Assembly (NCBI RefSeq): GCF_015291705.1
Contig: NZ_CP030050.1
Coordinates: forward strand, 6,448,001 to 6,512,000
Length of the DNA: 64,000 nucleotides
DNA from: Bradyrhizobium arachidis
GTDB taxonomy: Bacteria; Pseudomonadota; Alphaproteobacteria; Rhizobiales; Xanthobacteraceae
Direction of reading: 5' to 3'
In this document: piece by piece, positions 25,796 to 34,655 of the stretch
Position numbering within the stretch: position 1 is the stretch's first letter
How the letters are laid out: each line of letters starts with the position of its first letter
The notes under the pieces: model-generated
The model's input: only the letters and a program-made list of their open reading frames with translations
The model's database searches: none
What the model was told of the DNA's origin: nothing
Position numbers and translations under genes: made by a program

Positions 25796-26749
25796 ATGTC
25801 GGAAGAGGTTTTGCAACAGGCAACCCCGGGCTTGATCCCGGGGTCGGGCACAGCGCGCGCCGCAAAAGCGACGCGGCTGTCGCCCTCCTTCATCTCCTGG
25901 CTCCAGGCCGGGCCGATGATGCTGGTGTTTCTTGCCTTCTTCCTCATTCCACTCGTCTTCGTCGTCATCGTCTCCTTCTGGGACTATAACGAATACCAGC
26001 TGCTCCCGGCCTTCTCGGGCCGCGGCTACACCGACACGTTCGAGGGCTGCATCGCGCAGCTCCCCGATCTCTGCACCATCGGCAAGACCTATCTGAAGAC
26101 GCTGAAGTTGTGCTTCCTGGTGTGGGCGATCACGCTCTTCATCGGCTTCTGGGTCGCCTACTTCCTCGCCTTCCACGTGAAGTCCAAGACCTGGCAGATG
26201 GGATTGTCGTTGCTCTGCACGATCCCGTTCTGGACCTCCAACGTCATCCGCATGATCGCCTGGATCCCGCTGCTCGGCCGCAACGGCCTCGTCAACTCCG
26301 GCCTGATCAAGACCGGCTTGATCAACCACCCCGTGGAATGGCTGCTGTTCTCCGAATTCTCCGTCGTGCTCGCGCTCGTCCACCTCTTCACCTTCTTCAT
26401 GGTGGTGCCGATCTTCAATTCGATGATCCGCATCGACAAGTCGCTGATCGAGGCCGCCTATGACGCCGGCGCCACCGGCCTCCAGACGCTGGTCAATGTC
26501 ATCATTCCCCTTGCAAAACCCGGCATCGTGATCGGCTCGATCTTCGTCATCACCATCGTGATGGGCGACTTCATCACCATCGGCGTGATGGGCGGCCAGC
26601 AGATCGCCGCCGCCGGCAAGATCATCGAGACGCGGCTGAACGCGCTGCAATTCCCGGCAGCGGCGGCGAATGCCGTAATCCTGCTCGCAATCACTTTCCT
26701 GATCATCACCATGATGTCGCGCATCGTCGACATCCGGAAGGAGCTGTGA
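25796..26749 (+). CDS. ABC transporter permease (PotB-like)
   Basis: The protein has 317 residues from the ATG at 25796; a GTG at 25787 overlapping the previous stop is an alternative. Six hydrophobic spans occur (for instance PMMLVFLAFFLIPLVFVVIV and the last NAVILLAITFLIITMM). The coupling loop EAAYDAGATGLQTLVNVIIP is the EAA motif that touches the ATPase. It forms the inner-membrane channel with the next gene. Confidence 0.85.
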   Translation: MSEEVLQQATPGLIPGSGTARAAKATRLSPSFISWLQAGPMMLVFLAFFLIPLVFVVIVSFWDYNEYQLLPAFSGRGYTDTFEGCIAQLPDLCTIGKTYLKTLKLCFLVWAITLFIGFWVAYFLAFHVKSKTWQMGLSLLCTIPFWTSNVIRMIAWIPLLGRNGLVNSGLIKTGLINHPVEWLLFSEFSVVLALVHLFTFFMVVPIFNSMIRIDKSLIEAAYDAGATGLQTLVNVIIPLAKPGIVIGSIFVITIVMGDFITIGVMGGQQIAAAGKIIETRLNALQFPAAAANAVILLAITFLIITMMSRIVDIRKEL

Positions 26750-27627
26750 TGAAGGAAGGACGCCCGCGCTCTTTCTACGTGCTCGCGATCTTCTTCGCGG
26801 CATATGTGCTGTTCCTCTACGGGCCGATGATCGCGATCTACGTGCTGTCGTTCCAGGGGCCGCAGGGCGGCCTCACCTTTCCGATGAACGGCGTCTCGAC
26901 CTTCTGGCTTGCAAAGCTGTTCGAGGGCACCGGCATCGTCGATCTCGGCGCCGCCTTCCGCCGCTCGCTGCTGCTCGGCCTCGTGGTGATGGCCGTCACC
27001 GTCGTGCTGTCGGTTGCCGCCGGCATGGCGTTCCGCAGGAAATTCAGGGCGCAAAGCATCCTGTTCTACTCGGCGATCGCGAGCCTCATCGTGCCCTCGA
27101 TCATCACCTCGCTCGGCATCTCCCTGGAATTCCGCATCATCGACGATCTGATCAAGGCGCATTGGAACGAGAATTTCGAGACCTCGATGGGCCTACTCAC
27201 CTCGGGTCTCGGCGCGCACCTGACCTGGACGTTGCCGTTCGGCCTGCTCATCATGTTCGCGATCTTCAACCGCTTCGACCCGCGCCTCGAGGAAGCCGCG
27301 CGCGACCTCGGCGCGACGCCGTGGCAGACCTTCCGCTACGTCGTGCTGCCGATCATCCTGCCGTCGGTGATCGGCATCGGCCTGTTTGGCTTCACGCTGT
27401 CCTGGGACGAGCTCGCCCGCTCCAGCCAGGCGATCGGCCCGGTGAATACGCTGCCGCTCGATCTGCAGGGCCTCACCACCACCGTGACCAAGCCCGACAT
27501 CTACGCGCTCGGCACCGTGATCTCGGCGGTGTCGTTCGCGGTGATCGCGCTTGCGCTCGGCACCATCCACATGCTCAACAAGCGGCAGGCGGCCATGGGC
27601 TCGGACGCCGGCAAAGGGCTCGTCTGA
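26749..27627 (+). CDS. ABC transporter permease (PotC-like)
   Basis: The protein has 292 residues. Its ATG overlaps the preceding stop (TGATG), indicating translational coupling. Six spans are predictable. The EAA loop is EAARDLGATPWQTFRYVVLP. It pairs with the preceding permease to form the transmembrane pore. Confidence 0.85.
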   Translation: MKEGRPRSFYVLAIFFAAYVLFLYGPMIAIYVLSFQGPQGGLTFPMNGVSTFWLAKLFEGTGIVDLGAAFRRSLLLGLVVMAVTVVLSVAAGMAFRRKFRAQSILFYSAIASLIVPSIITSLGISLEFRIIDDLIKAHWNENFETSMGLLTSGLGAHLTWTLPFGLLIMFAIFNRFDPRLEEAARDLGATPWQTFRYVVLPIILPSVIGIGLFGFTLSWDELARSSQAIGPVNTLPLDLQGLTTTVTKPDIYALGTVISAVSFAVIALALGTIHMLNKRQAAMGSDAGKGLV

Positions 27628-27632
27628 TCGCG

Positions 27633-28364
27633 ATGCGGCTGCACATCGTCAATCCCAACACGACCGCGTCGATGACGGCGAAGATCGCCGCTGCGGCGCG
27701 CAGCGTTGCGCTGCCCGACACCGTGATCGATGCGCGCCAGCCGTCGATGGGCCCGGTCTCGATCGAAGGCTTTTACGACGAGGCATTTGCGGTGCCCGGC
27801 ATGCTCGGCTGCATCCGCGAGGCCGACCGCGACGGTGCGGATGCGCACATCATCGCCTGCTTCGATGACACCGGCATCGACGCTGCGCGTGCGGCCGCAA
27901 AGACGCCGGTGATCGGCATCGGCGAAGCCGGCTTCCACATGGCGAGCCTGATCGCAGCGCGCTTTGCCGTGGTGACGACGCTCGGTGTCTCCATCGTTCC
28001 GATCGAGCATAACTTACGGAAATACGGCCTCGCCGAGCGCTGCGCCCGCGTCCGCGCAGCCGAGGTGCCGGTGCTCGCACTCGAGGAGCGCAACACTGAT
28101 GCGCTTGGAAAAATCTCCGCGGAGATCACCGCCGCGATCCGCGACGATCGTGCCGAGGCCATCGTGCTCGGCTGTGCCGGCATGGCCGACTTCGCCGCTG
28201 AACTCGCCGCCACGCACGGCCTCCCCGTGATCGACGGCGTCGCAGCGGCCGTGACGCTGGCGGAAGGATTGGTGCGGCTCGGACTGCAGACGTCGCGGCT
28301 CGGGCCCTACGCCGCGCCGCGATCGAAGACCTATTCCGGTCCGTTTGCGCCGTTCCAGCCATGA
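27633..28364 (+). CDS. aspartate/glutamate (hydantoin) racemase family protein
   Basis: The protein has 243 residues from the ATG at 27633, five bases after the permease stop. Two catalytic cysteines characteristic of cofactor-free Asp/Glu/hydantoin racemases are in place: Cys76 in HIIACFDDTG and Cys181 in IVLGCAGMAD. The N-terminal VNPNTTASMT loop is typical of the hydantoin-racemase branch (HyuE). The enzyme would interconvert L and D forms of an amino acid, hydantoin or a related compound. Its location as the last operon gene suggests the imported solute is racemised. Confidence 0.82.
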   Translation: MRLHIVNPNTTASMTAKIAAAARSVALPDTVIDARQPSMGPVSIEGFYDEAFAVPGMLGCIREADRDGADAHIIACFDDTGIDAARAAAKTPVIGIGEAGFHMASLIAARFAVVTTLGVSIVPIEHNLRKYGLAERCARVRAAEVPVLALEERNTDALGKISAEITAAIRDDRAEAIVLGCAGMADFAAELAATHGLPVIDGVAAAVTLAEGLVRLGLQTSRLGPYAAPRSKTYSGPFAPFQP

Positions 28365-28475
28365 GCCCTAACCGGCGACCGGCAATCCCGATCAACTTTT
28401 ATGTTTCTGTCATAGAGCGCACTGTTTTCGCGCCAACCCCATAGGAAGCCGCACCAGTATTTCTACGGGGCTACT

Positions 28476-28667
28476 ATGAAAAAGAACGACGTGACGTGTT
28501 CCGCGTGCGGGGCCGGCTTTCGGCGACTGGAACTGTCGACACCGCCGGCCAACAAGGGCGAGTACCGCTGTCCCGCCTGTGACGAGGTCGTGGAGACCTT
28601 CGACGGCAGCGCGTTCATCGCCTATCGCATGACGATTCAGCCTTCGATGAAGGCTGCCCGTCCCTAG
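28476..28667 (+). CDS. small zinc-ribbon protein
   Basis: This 63-residue protein carries two C-x2-C pairs, CSACG and CPACD, 20 or so residues apart. That is consistent with one zinc-ribbon, followed by a short charged tail. No catalytic domain. Promoter and terminator (28719-28760) look independent of neighbours. Function unknown; it may bind nucleic acid or metal. Confidence 0.7.
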   Translation: MKKNDVTCSACGAGFRRLELSTPPANKGEYRCPACDEVVETFDGSAFIAYRMTIQPSMKAARP

Positions 28668-28718
28668 CGGATTCGTTGCATGAACACGGGGCCGTCCCCG
28701 GATCGCTCATCGTACCTC

Positions 28719-28760
28719 AATACCCGCTCATGCCGAATTCGGCGTGGGCGGGTATTTTTT
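28719..28760 (+). terminator. strong rho-independent terminator
   Basis: A 38-base near-perfect palindrome (AATACCCGC...GCGGGTATT with two G-U-compatible positions, centre GAATTC) runs straight into six T. It follows the zinc-ribbon gene by 51 bases. Confidence 0.9.
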
Positions 28761-28952
28761 GGGCACACCGATCCCGGTCACGGGAAGCCGCCGGGCTTGT
28801 GATAATTACGTTTTCCGGCACACGGCCTCTTTTTGGTCCCATTCCTTGCGGAAACGTAACGTTTTCGGGACATCCCCGGCCGCCTCTTGTTCTGCGTTCT
28901 TGGGTTGCCGGTCTTCGCCACTCACCAAGTTTCAATTTGGGTTTTGTCAGCG

Positions 28953-29447
28953 ATGATCGATCTCGCAGAGAACACATCATCAAACCCTCTCCTTCGGCTC
29001 GGCGCCCAGCCTATCGCGCTGACCGCCGCCGCCCTCCTCCTGCTCATCGTCGGCGTGACCTCGATTGCGATGTGGCGCGCCTATACCGGCGCAGCACCCG
29101 AGACCGACCGGGTGGTGGCGTCGCGGCAACTCCAGGTCCGCACGGCCCAGGCGTCCGAGCAGCTGGTCGAGAAGACCAAGGGGCTGGAGGCTACCCAGCA
29201 GGAATCGATCGACCAGCTCCAGGTCGTGCAGGACCAGCTCCAGACCATGAAGCGGCTGATGGCGGCGCAGCAGGCCGACACCAAGCGCCTCTCCGAGCAG
29301 GTCGCAACGCTCAACGAGTCGATCGACGGTTTGCGGCAATCCTTCGCCAGCGCGCGGGCGACAGAGGCGGAGACGCCCTCGGTTACCCGCAGGAAACCGG
29401 CACGGTACCGCGTGCACGCCAGCGGCCGCAAACGCTCGCGCGGCTGA
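28953..29447 (+). CDS. hypothetical single-span membrane protein with coiled coil
   Basis: The protein has 164 residues from the ATG at 28953. One transmembrane segment lies at about 18-40 (PIALTAAALLLLIVGVTSIAMW). About 80 residues of heptad-patterned coiled coil follow (QLVEKTKGLEATQQESIDQ...RLSEQVATLNESIDGL), then a basic tail. Inner membrane, coiled coil in the periplasm. No domain recognised; it could be a structural or stator-like component. Confidence 0.65.
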   Translation: MIDLAENTSSNPLLRLGAQPIALTAAALLLLIVGVTSIAMWRAYTGAAPETDRVVASRQLQVRTAQASEQLVEKTKGLEATQQESIDQLQVVQDQLQTMKRLMAAQQADTKRLSEQVATLNESIDGLRQSFASARATEAETPSVTRRKPARYRVHASGRKRSRG

Positions 29448-29630
29448 GCAACCACGGCGCGACTTTATTTTCGGCACTTGTGAACTGGATCACATTCCCC
29501 CGTATGATTCCGCGCCATGCTGACCGTCACCGGATGGCGTGAGCCGATTTCAATATCCGGGGCTGGCAAGGTCGTTGACGGTATACTGCGTCAACGGCCT
29601 TGTTTTTTCAGGGTCCGGCCGGTCACCCGG

Positions 29631-30014
29631 CTATTCGCAGACGTCGACGCGGCGGTATCGCCATCCCGCGGGCGTCATCACGCGCTTGCGCACGACGTAG
29701 CAGCCGCCATAGCCACCGTCGTCGTAACCGGTCCCATAATAGTAGGGGTCGCCGTAATAGGGGGATCCGTAGCCGTAGCCATAGTAGCCGCCGTAAAGGC
29801 CGGCGCCGGCAATTCCCGCCCCGATGGCGACGCCGGGCCAGAAGCCGCCGCCATGCCAGTGGCCGCCATGGCCCCAGCCGCCGCCACCGTGCCAGCCGCC
29901 ACCGCCGTGGAAGCCGCCGCCATGTCCGAAACCGCCCCTCGCCTCAGCTGCCTGCGGCGCCGACAGCCCGACTGCCGCGACGGCCAGCGCCGCCATGATC
30001 ATCTTGCGTAACAT
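29631..30014 (-). CDS. secreted Gly/His/Tyr-rich protein
   Basis: This 127-residue protein is preceded by GGAGG nine bases from the ATG. The signal peptide ends near AEARGG. Residues about 27-70 are G-H/W repeats (GGFHGGGGWHGGGGWGHGG). Residues 70-110 are Gly/Tyr rich. The last 20 have two cysteines and basic residues. Such histidine- and glycine-rich proteins may bind metal (nickel, copper) or form an extracellular matrix. No family name can be given. Confidence 0.75.
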   Translation of the reverse strand: MLRKMIMAALAVAAVGLSAPQAAEARGGFGHGGGFHGGGGWHGGGGWGHGGHWHGGGFWPGVAIGAGIAGAGLYGGYYGYGYGSPYYGDPYYYGTGYDDGGYGGCYVVRKRVMTPAGWRYRRVDVCE

Positions 30015-30118
30015 TCACTTGATCCTCCGCGTGGACACGCTCCACGCTTCAAAGCGGGATCAAGCTAGCGTCCCTTCCGCATTCCCGACAGCCACACTGT
30101 CTCACTTCCGCGCGAGCA

Positions 30119-30436
30119 TCAGCAGCCGCGGCAGATGCTCTTGAGCTTCTTGTCCAGCATGCGGTTCTCGGCGTTCACGGCGGCATCGGTCGACCCACCG
30201 TTGCCGGTGCCGGTGGTGGCTCCCGAGCCCGGGCCGGATGATTGAGCCGTCCCCAAACTATTGGTCCCGGGCGGCGGAGCTGGAGAATTGGCGACACCGC
30301 CGGTCGATCCGCTTGATCCGGTCGATCCGGCAGAACCCGCGCCGCCGGTTGCTTGCGCGAACGATGCAGCGGGCATCACCGCAAGACTGAGGATCACGAT
30401 CAAGCTCTTCATTGAAACGGTTGGCGATCTAGCCAT
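30119..30436 (-). CDS. secreted Ser/Gly-rich low-complexity protein
   Basis: This 105-residue protein starts at 30436 after AAAGGAG. The signal peptide ends near SFA-QA. A Gly/Ser/Pro-rich unstructured middle follows, then a helical tail (NAENRMLDKKLKSICRGC) with two cysteines in C-x2-C. The tail is the likely functional part. Same direction as, but separate from, the Gly/His-rich gene. Function unknown. Confidence 0.65.
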   Translation of the reverse strand: MARSPTVSMKSLIVILSLAVMPAASFAQATGGAGSAGSTGSSGSTGGVANSPAPPPGTNSLGTAQSSGPGSGATTGTGNGGSTDAAVNAENRMLDKKLKSICRGC

Positions 30437-30584
30437 CGGACATGCTCCTTTGGTTGACCAACCGCCCCGGCAAAGACCGGTTCCGGAACAAATGTAGCCC
30501 CACCAGCTTGAACCGGGCAGACAGACGCGCTCATGCGCGAGCTGATGACCGCGACCTCGCAATCATGGGAAGGCAAAGTTCACG

Positions 30585-30749
30585 ATGACCGATCGCGATC
30601 CTTTTGCAGAAGGCGAACGCGCCGCGCGCGACAACATTCCACCTGAAGCCAATCCTTATTCAGACGGCAGCGACGAGCATGCGCTGTGGTCGGCGGGACA
30701 CGAGAAAGTCGCAAGCGCCATGGAGGCCCGCGAGTCCGAAGGCAGCTAG
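30585..30749 (+). CDS. 54-residue ribosome-modulation-factor-like protein
   Basis: This short frame opens at the ATG at 30585 with GGAAGG upstream and codes for MTDRDPFAEGERAARD.... Its core, E-G-x-x-A-A-x-x-x-I-P...NPY..GSDEHALWSAGHEKV, has the spacing of the RMF/CrpP family. There a G-...-NPY-...-W-x-x-G-W/H core binds the ribosome or acts on a small molecule. The assignment is by pattern only. It overlaps the convergent carbonic anhydrase stop by four bases. Confidence 0.6.
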   Translation: MTDRDPFAEGERAARDNIPPEANPYSDGSDEHALWSAGHEKVASAMEARESEGS

Positions 30750-31276
30750 CCGATCCGCTTCAGGCCTTTCTTGAAGCGCGGACCGTTGGCGACGTAGAAC
30801 CTGGCCGCGCTTCCCATCTTCTGGACCTGGGCGTCGTCGAGCGTGCGGATCACGCGCGCCGGCGAGCCGATGATCAGCGAGCGTTCCGGAAATTCCTTGC
30901 CCTCGGTGATGACCGAGCCGGCGCCGACGATGCTGTTGCGGCCGATCTTCGCACCGTTCATCACGATCGAGCCCATGCCGATCAGCGCGCCCTCCTCGAT
31001 CGTGCAGCCGTGCAGGATGACGTTGTGGCCGACGGTGCAGTTTCGGCCGATCACCATGGGAAAACCAAGATCGGTATGGCAGGTCGAGCCGTCCTGCACA
31101 TTGGCGCCCTCGCCGATCTCGATCCACTCATTGTCGCCGCGCAGCACCGCGCCGAACCAGACGCTGGCGCCCGGCTTCAGGCGCACGCGGCCGATCACGG
31201 TCGCGGTCTCCGCGATGAAGTAATTGCCGTCAGCCGGAAGATCGGGCGCCTGCCCGTCGAGCTCGTAGATCGCCAT
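30746..31276 (-). CDS. gamma-class carbonic anhydrase-like protein
   Basis: This 176-residue left-handed beta-helix protein has a GGAG site before the start. The three zinc/iron histidines are His67 (STCHTDL), His84 and His89 (VGHNVILHGC). Hexapeptide repeats (IGRNSIVGAGSVI) are clear. The family hydrates CO2, or acts as a structural subunit. Cytosolic. Close to the PaaY/YrdA branch, for which activity is not always shown. Confidence 0.85.
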   Translation of the reverse strand: MAIYELDGQAPDLPADGNYFIAETATVIGRVRLKPGASVWFGAVLRGDNEWIEIGEGANVQDGSTCHTDLGFPMVIGRNCTVGHNVILHGCTIEEGALIGMGSIVMNGAKIGRNSIVGAGSVITEGKEFPERSLIIGSPARVIRTLDDAQVQKMGSAARFYVANGPRFKKGLKRIG

Positions 31277-31361
31277 GGAGGTCTCCTGTCGCGTTGACCT
31301 CAGGCATAGCGAAACGGCGGCGCGGAGGCAAAGGGCCGCCGCGCAGCCCTGCAGAACGGCG

Positions 31362-31691
31362 TCAGACCAGCACGCCGGCCGCGCGCAGCGTCATCAGGAA
31401 GAAGGTGCCGCTCATCATGCTCCAGAAGCCGGCGATGAGGGTCGCCATCATCACGAACTCGAAGCGGCGGCTTTCCAGCCGCATGCCGCGCAAGGTGTTG
31501 CGCATGATGATGAAGGGCGCCGCGAACACCAGGAACGGCACGGCCGCGAAGGTCGTCGGCGCGACGCCGGCCTGCAACAGGCCGAACCCGGCGGGCCGCT
31601 GCGTGGCGGCCTGGTATCCGTTCACGAGGGCGCCGGCGAGGGCGAAACCGATGCAGATCGAGAAGAAGGTATTGAGAGCTTCAGGTGTCAT
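31362..31691 (-). CDS. hypothetical inner-membrane protein
   Basis: This 109-residue protein has three hydrophobic segments (about 5-25, 42-62 and 80-105). N-terminal TPEALNTFFSICIGFALAGALVNGYQ and central basic RNTLRGMRLESRRFEF suggest N-in topology. I recognise a rhizobial hypothetical membrane family but no function. Same direction as the gamma carbonic anhydrase but separated from it by 86 bases. Confidence 0.65.
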   Translation of the reverse strand: MTPEALNTFFSICIGFALAGALVNGYQAATQRPAGFGLLQAGVAPTTFAAVPFLVFAAPFIIMRNTLRGMRLESRRFEFVMMATLIAGFWSMMSGTFFLMTLRAAGVLV

Positions 31692-31909
31692 CGGAACAGT
31701 CCGCCCTTACGCAACGCGAGGAGCCTTCCTGTGACAAAAAGTGCTGGTTAGCGCTACATTATCCTTAAGGGAAGGTTAACGCCGCCGGCCGGCCCGCGCA
31801 GGGCCCTTCCCGTTCCCCGCAGGTGCGGGACGCTGCGCGAAATCGCCGCCGCGTGGCATATTCGCCGCTGATTCGTCGGCCAGCGGCCGACCTCCGGCTC
31901 GCGCAACCC

Positions 31910-32617
31910 ATGACGATGTTTTCGGCAGCTTCCCTCAGGTCCCCCCGGACGCGCCCCCGGGCGCATGTCGTCCCGATCGTGCTCGGCGGCGCCGCGGCGG
32001 CGTGCGCGGTCGCGCTGGTGGCCTATCTTCTGTGGCCGACCTGGGGCGTGACCGGCGCCAACGCGCCGGACAAGCTGCCGGTGAGCGTCGGCGGCACGCT
32101 GTTCAATCTGCCGGCGGCGGCGATCCGCATGAAGATCCAGCGGCACACCGGGCCGCAGGAGCGCATCGATCTCGACTTCCTCTATCCCTCACTTGAGCCG
32201 CCCGGCGCGCCGAAGCACGTCACAGCCGACACCGTGGAAGTGGCGGTGCACTCGATCGACCGGATCTTCCTGTCGATCGCAGCCCATCACGATGCGCTCT
32301 CGCCCGAGCAGCGCACCGCCACGATCTATCCGCGCTATCTCGACCAGGCTGCAACCCAGCCGGAGGACGGGCTGACGATGCGGATGTTCCGCGCTGACAC
32401 GCCTTACGGCAGCGAGGATCTCTACTCTGCCGCAAGCCCGGCGCTGACCGCGCGCTGCACCCGCGATGCGTCCACCCCCGGCATGTGCCTCTCCGAACGC
32501 CGCGTCGGCGGCGCCGACCTCACCTTCCGCTTCCCGCGCAGCTGGCTGTCACAATGGCGCGACGTGGCCGAGGCGATGGACCGGCTGACCGCGCAGCTCC
32601 GCGGGCCGAAGGGCTGA
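31910..32617 (+). CDS. hypothetical membrane-anchored protein
   Basis: The protein has 235 residues from ATG 31910; a start two codons later is possible. One membrane span lies near residues 20-42, followed by an extracytoplasmic domain (VSVGGTLFNLPAAAIRMKIQRHTG, later CTRD...PGMCLSERRVGGADLTFRF). Two cysteines could form a disulfide. No known domain. It does not share a clear operon with neighbours. Confidence 0.6.
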   Translation: MTMFSAASLRSPRTRPRAHVVPIVLGGAAAACAVALVAYLLWPTWGVTGANAPDKLPVSVGGTLFNLPAAAIRMKIQRHTGPQERIDLDFLYPSLEPPGAPKHVTADTVEVAVHSIDRIFLSIAAHHDALSPEQRTATIYPRYLDQAATQPEDGLTMRMFRADTPYGSEDLYSAASPALTARCTRDASTPGMCLSERRVGGADLTFRFPRSWLSQWRDVAEAMDRLTAQLRGPKG

Positions 32618-32809
32618 GCGCCCTCTCCGCTGCGGGATCGGCTTGCAGGGACGCACCCGGAGCCTCCCGACAAAAAATCGAAAACAACCCCATGCACAGT
32701 AGCCAAGCGTCTTGTCACGGCTTTCGCATTTTCAAAATTCGTCTTTTTCGAAATCGCGCTTGACCCGTCGGGCAAAACAGTGGCATGATGTCAGCATGGG
32801 GCGATCGAC

Positions 32810-33205
32810 ATGAACGATGCGGCAACACCTCTCCCACCCGGCGCCCAGCTGCTCGGACGCGAATGGCTTGGCTTCGACGAGAGCGGGCGTGCGCTGATCC
32901 GCTTTAGGGCTCAGCAGGCATTCACCAACAGGCACGGGACGATCCAGGGCGGATTTCTCGCGGCCATGCTGGACTCCGCTACCGGAATTTGCGCGCTGGC
33001 GGCGCCCTCATCCGAACTGACCGTCGTCACAAGAAATCTCGATACGCGCTTCCTGAAGCCCGCATCGGTCGGGCCGATCACGGCACGTGCGCGCATTGTC
33101 GAACAGACGGAGCGCGACATGGTCGTGCACGCCGAGCTCGTCGATACGAGCGGCATCATCGCCGCCGATGCCACGGCGCGGCTGCGCATTCTCGCGAGGA
33201 AATAG
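32810..33205 (+). CDS. PaaI-type acyl-CoA thioesterase (hotdog fold)
   Basis: This 131-residue single-hotdog protein has the PaaI signature FTNRHGTIQGGFLAAMLDSATGI, holding the H-G-x-x-x-G-G turn and the acidic residue that activates water. The late part (ADATARLRILARK) closes the sheet. It hydrolyses acyl- or aryl-CoA thioesters. Substrate unknown. No other CoA gene is next to it. Confidence 0.85.
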   Translation: MNDAATPLPPGAQLLGREWLGFDESGRALIRFRAQQAFTNRHGTIQGGFLAAMLDSATGICALAAPSSELTVVTRNLDTRFLKPASVGPITARARIVEQTERDMVVHAELVDTSGIIAADATARLRILARK

Positions 33206-33232
33206 AGCTATCGAGCCGTAGCGCTGATGCTC

Positions 33233-33480
33233 GTCATTGTGGAGAGAGCGCGCCCCGATCTCCGATGCGTGCCCCGGAAGCAGCGCAGCGTCACTTCGAC
33301 GGTGCGCTGCAGAGCCGGGGGCCCATGTTGCAGAGATGCGCTGTGTAGCTTCTGGGTCCCGGCTCTGCGCAGCAACGCTAAGAGCGTTGCAGCGCGTCCG
33401 GGACACGAGAAGACGCCTCGCGGAGCCCACACGGCTTCATTGCGAGCCCAGCGAAAACGCCGCTTCGCTCGCAATGACGG
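33233..33480. repeat. composite palindromic intergenic repeat
   Basis: The left end CGTCATTG pairs with CAATGACG at the right. Inside, CCCGGCTCTGCGCAGCAACGC and the following GCGTTGCAGCGCGTCCGGGAC form a second inverted pair. It fills almost the whole gap between the thioesterase and DUF3126 genes. Confidence 0.6.
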
Positions 33481-33489
33481 CGTCGAAAA

Positions 33490-33708
33490 CTATTCCTGAT
33501 CGACGAGATCGTCCTCGAGGATCGCCATCTGGAACTGGAACGAGCGATCGTCGTCCTCGTCGTCGACGAAGAGCACGCCGATGAATTCCTCGCCGATATA
33601 GACCTCGGCGGAATCATCCTTCTTCGGCCGCGGCACGACGCGGATCTTGGGATTGCCGAATACGCGCTTCAGATACGCGTCCAGCTTTCTGACTTCTTTG
33701 ACGTCCAC
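33490..33708 (-). CDS. DUF3126 family protein
   Basis: This 72-residue protein starts at a GTG with GGAGA upstream. DUF3126 is recognised from KLDAYLKRVFGNPKIRVVPRPKKDDSAEV and GVLFVDDEDDDRSFQFQMAIL. It is a small acidic protein confined to alphaproteobacteria; function unknown. The gene precedes nothing obvious; it reads toward the repeat at 33233-33480. Confidence 0.85.
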   Translation of the reverse strand: MDVKEVRKLDAYLKRVFGNPKIRVVPRPKKDDSAEVYIGEEFIGVLFVDDEDDDRSFQFQMAILEDDLVDQE

Positions 33709-33830
33709 GGCAAGTCTCCGATCGAAATTGGTCGGCGGGTTTTAGGACGAGACGCGACGAACCGCCAGCATGAATTGCCAAAGAATTTGGGGACGACAAG
33801 CGCCGGAAAATCCGGCGCTTGCTCGCGCGC

Positions 33831-34655
33831 TCAAAGCCCCATCGCGTTGATCATCTGATCCATGGTGCGTGACGGCTCGGCGCAGCCGGCCTCACCGACG
33901 ATCTTGGCGGGCACGCCCGCGACCGTGACGTTATGCGGCACGGGCTTGACCACGACCGAGCCGGCAGCGATGCGCGCGCAATGGCCGATCTCGATGTTGC
34001 CGAGAATCTTTGCGCCGGCGCCGATCAACACGCCGTGACGGATTTTCGGATGACGGTCCTCGTTCTCCTTGCCGGTGCCACCGAGCGTGACGCCGTGCAG
34101 GATCGAGACGTCGTCCTCGATCACAGCGGTCTCGCCGCAGACAAAACCGGTGGCGTGGTCGAGGAAGATGCCGCGGCCGATGCGCGCGGCCGGATTGATG
34201 TCGGTCTGGAACACCGCGGAGGCGCGGCTCTGGAGATAATACGCAAAATCCTTGCGGCCCTTCAGGTAGAGCCAGTGCGCGAGGCGATGGGTCTGGATCG
34301 CGTGAAAACCCTTGAAGTAGAGCAAGGGATCGATGAAGCGCGCAGTGGCGGGATCGCGGTCGTAGACGGCGACGAGATCGGCACGGAACGCGTTGCCGAG
34401 ATCGGGATCGTCGCGGAGCGCCTCGTCGTAGGTCTGGCGCACCAGATCGCCCGACAGCGCGGAGTGATCGAGCCGGTCGGCGAGACGATGGATCACCGAA
34501 TCTTCCAGGCGGCTGTGATGCAGCACCGTCGAATAGATGAAGGTCGCAAGCTCGGGCTCGCGATGGACGATGTCCTCCGCCTCGCCCCGGATCCGGTCCC
34601 AGATCGGATCGAGCGATGCGAGCTTTCCTCCCGGATTGACCTGATGCACTGCCAT
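33831..34655 (-). CDS. cysE: serine O-acetyltransferase
   Basis: The protein has 274 residues from the ATG at 34655; a longer upstream reading is not family-like. The N-terminal helical SATase domain covers about 10-110 (ARFIDPLLYFKGFHAIQTHRLAHWLY, with the catalytic Asp/His region). A left-handed beta-helix follows (about 140-220) with hexapeptides and the catalytic DHATGFVCGETAVI, HGVTLGGTGKENEDRHPKI. It acetylates L-serine with acetyl-CoA, the first step of cysteine synthesis. The last ~25 residues (AEPSRTMDQMINAMGL) match the tail that binds cysteine synthase CysK. Confidence 0.92.
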   Translation of the reverse strand: MAVHQVNPGGKLASLDPIWDRIRGEAEDIVHREPELATFIYSTVLHHSRLEDSVIHRLADRLDHSALSGDLVRQTYDEALRDDPDLGNAFRADLVAVYDRDPATARFIDPLLYFKGFHAIQTHRLAHWLYLKGRKDFAYYLQSRASAVFQTDINPAARIGRGIFLDHATGFVCGETAVIEDDVSILHGVTLGGTGKENEDRHPKIRHGVLIGAGAKILGNIEIGHCARIAAGSVVVKPVPHNVTVAGVPAKIVGEAGCAEPSRTMDQMINAMGL

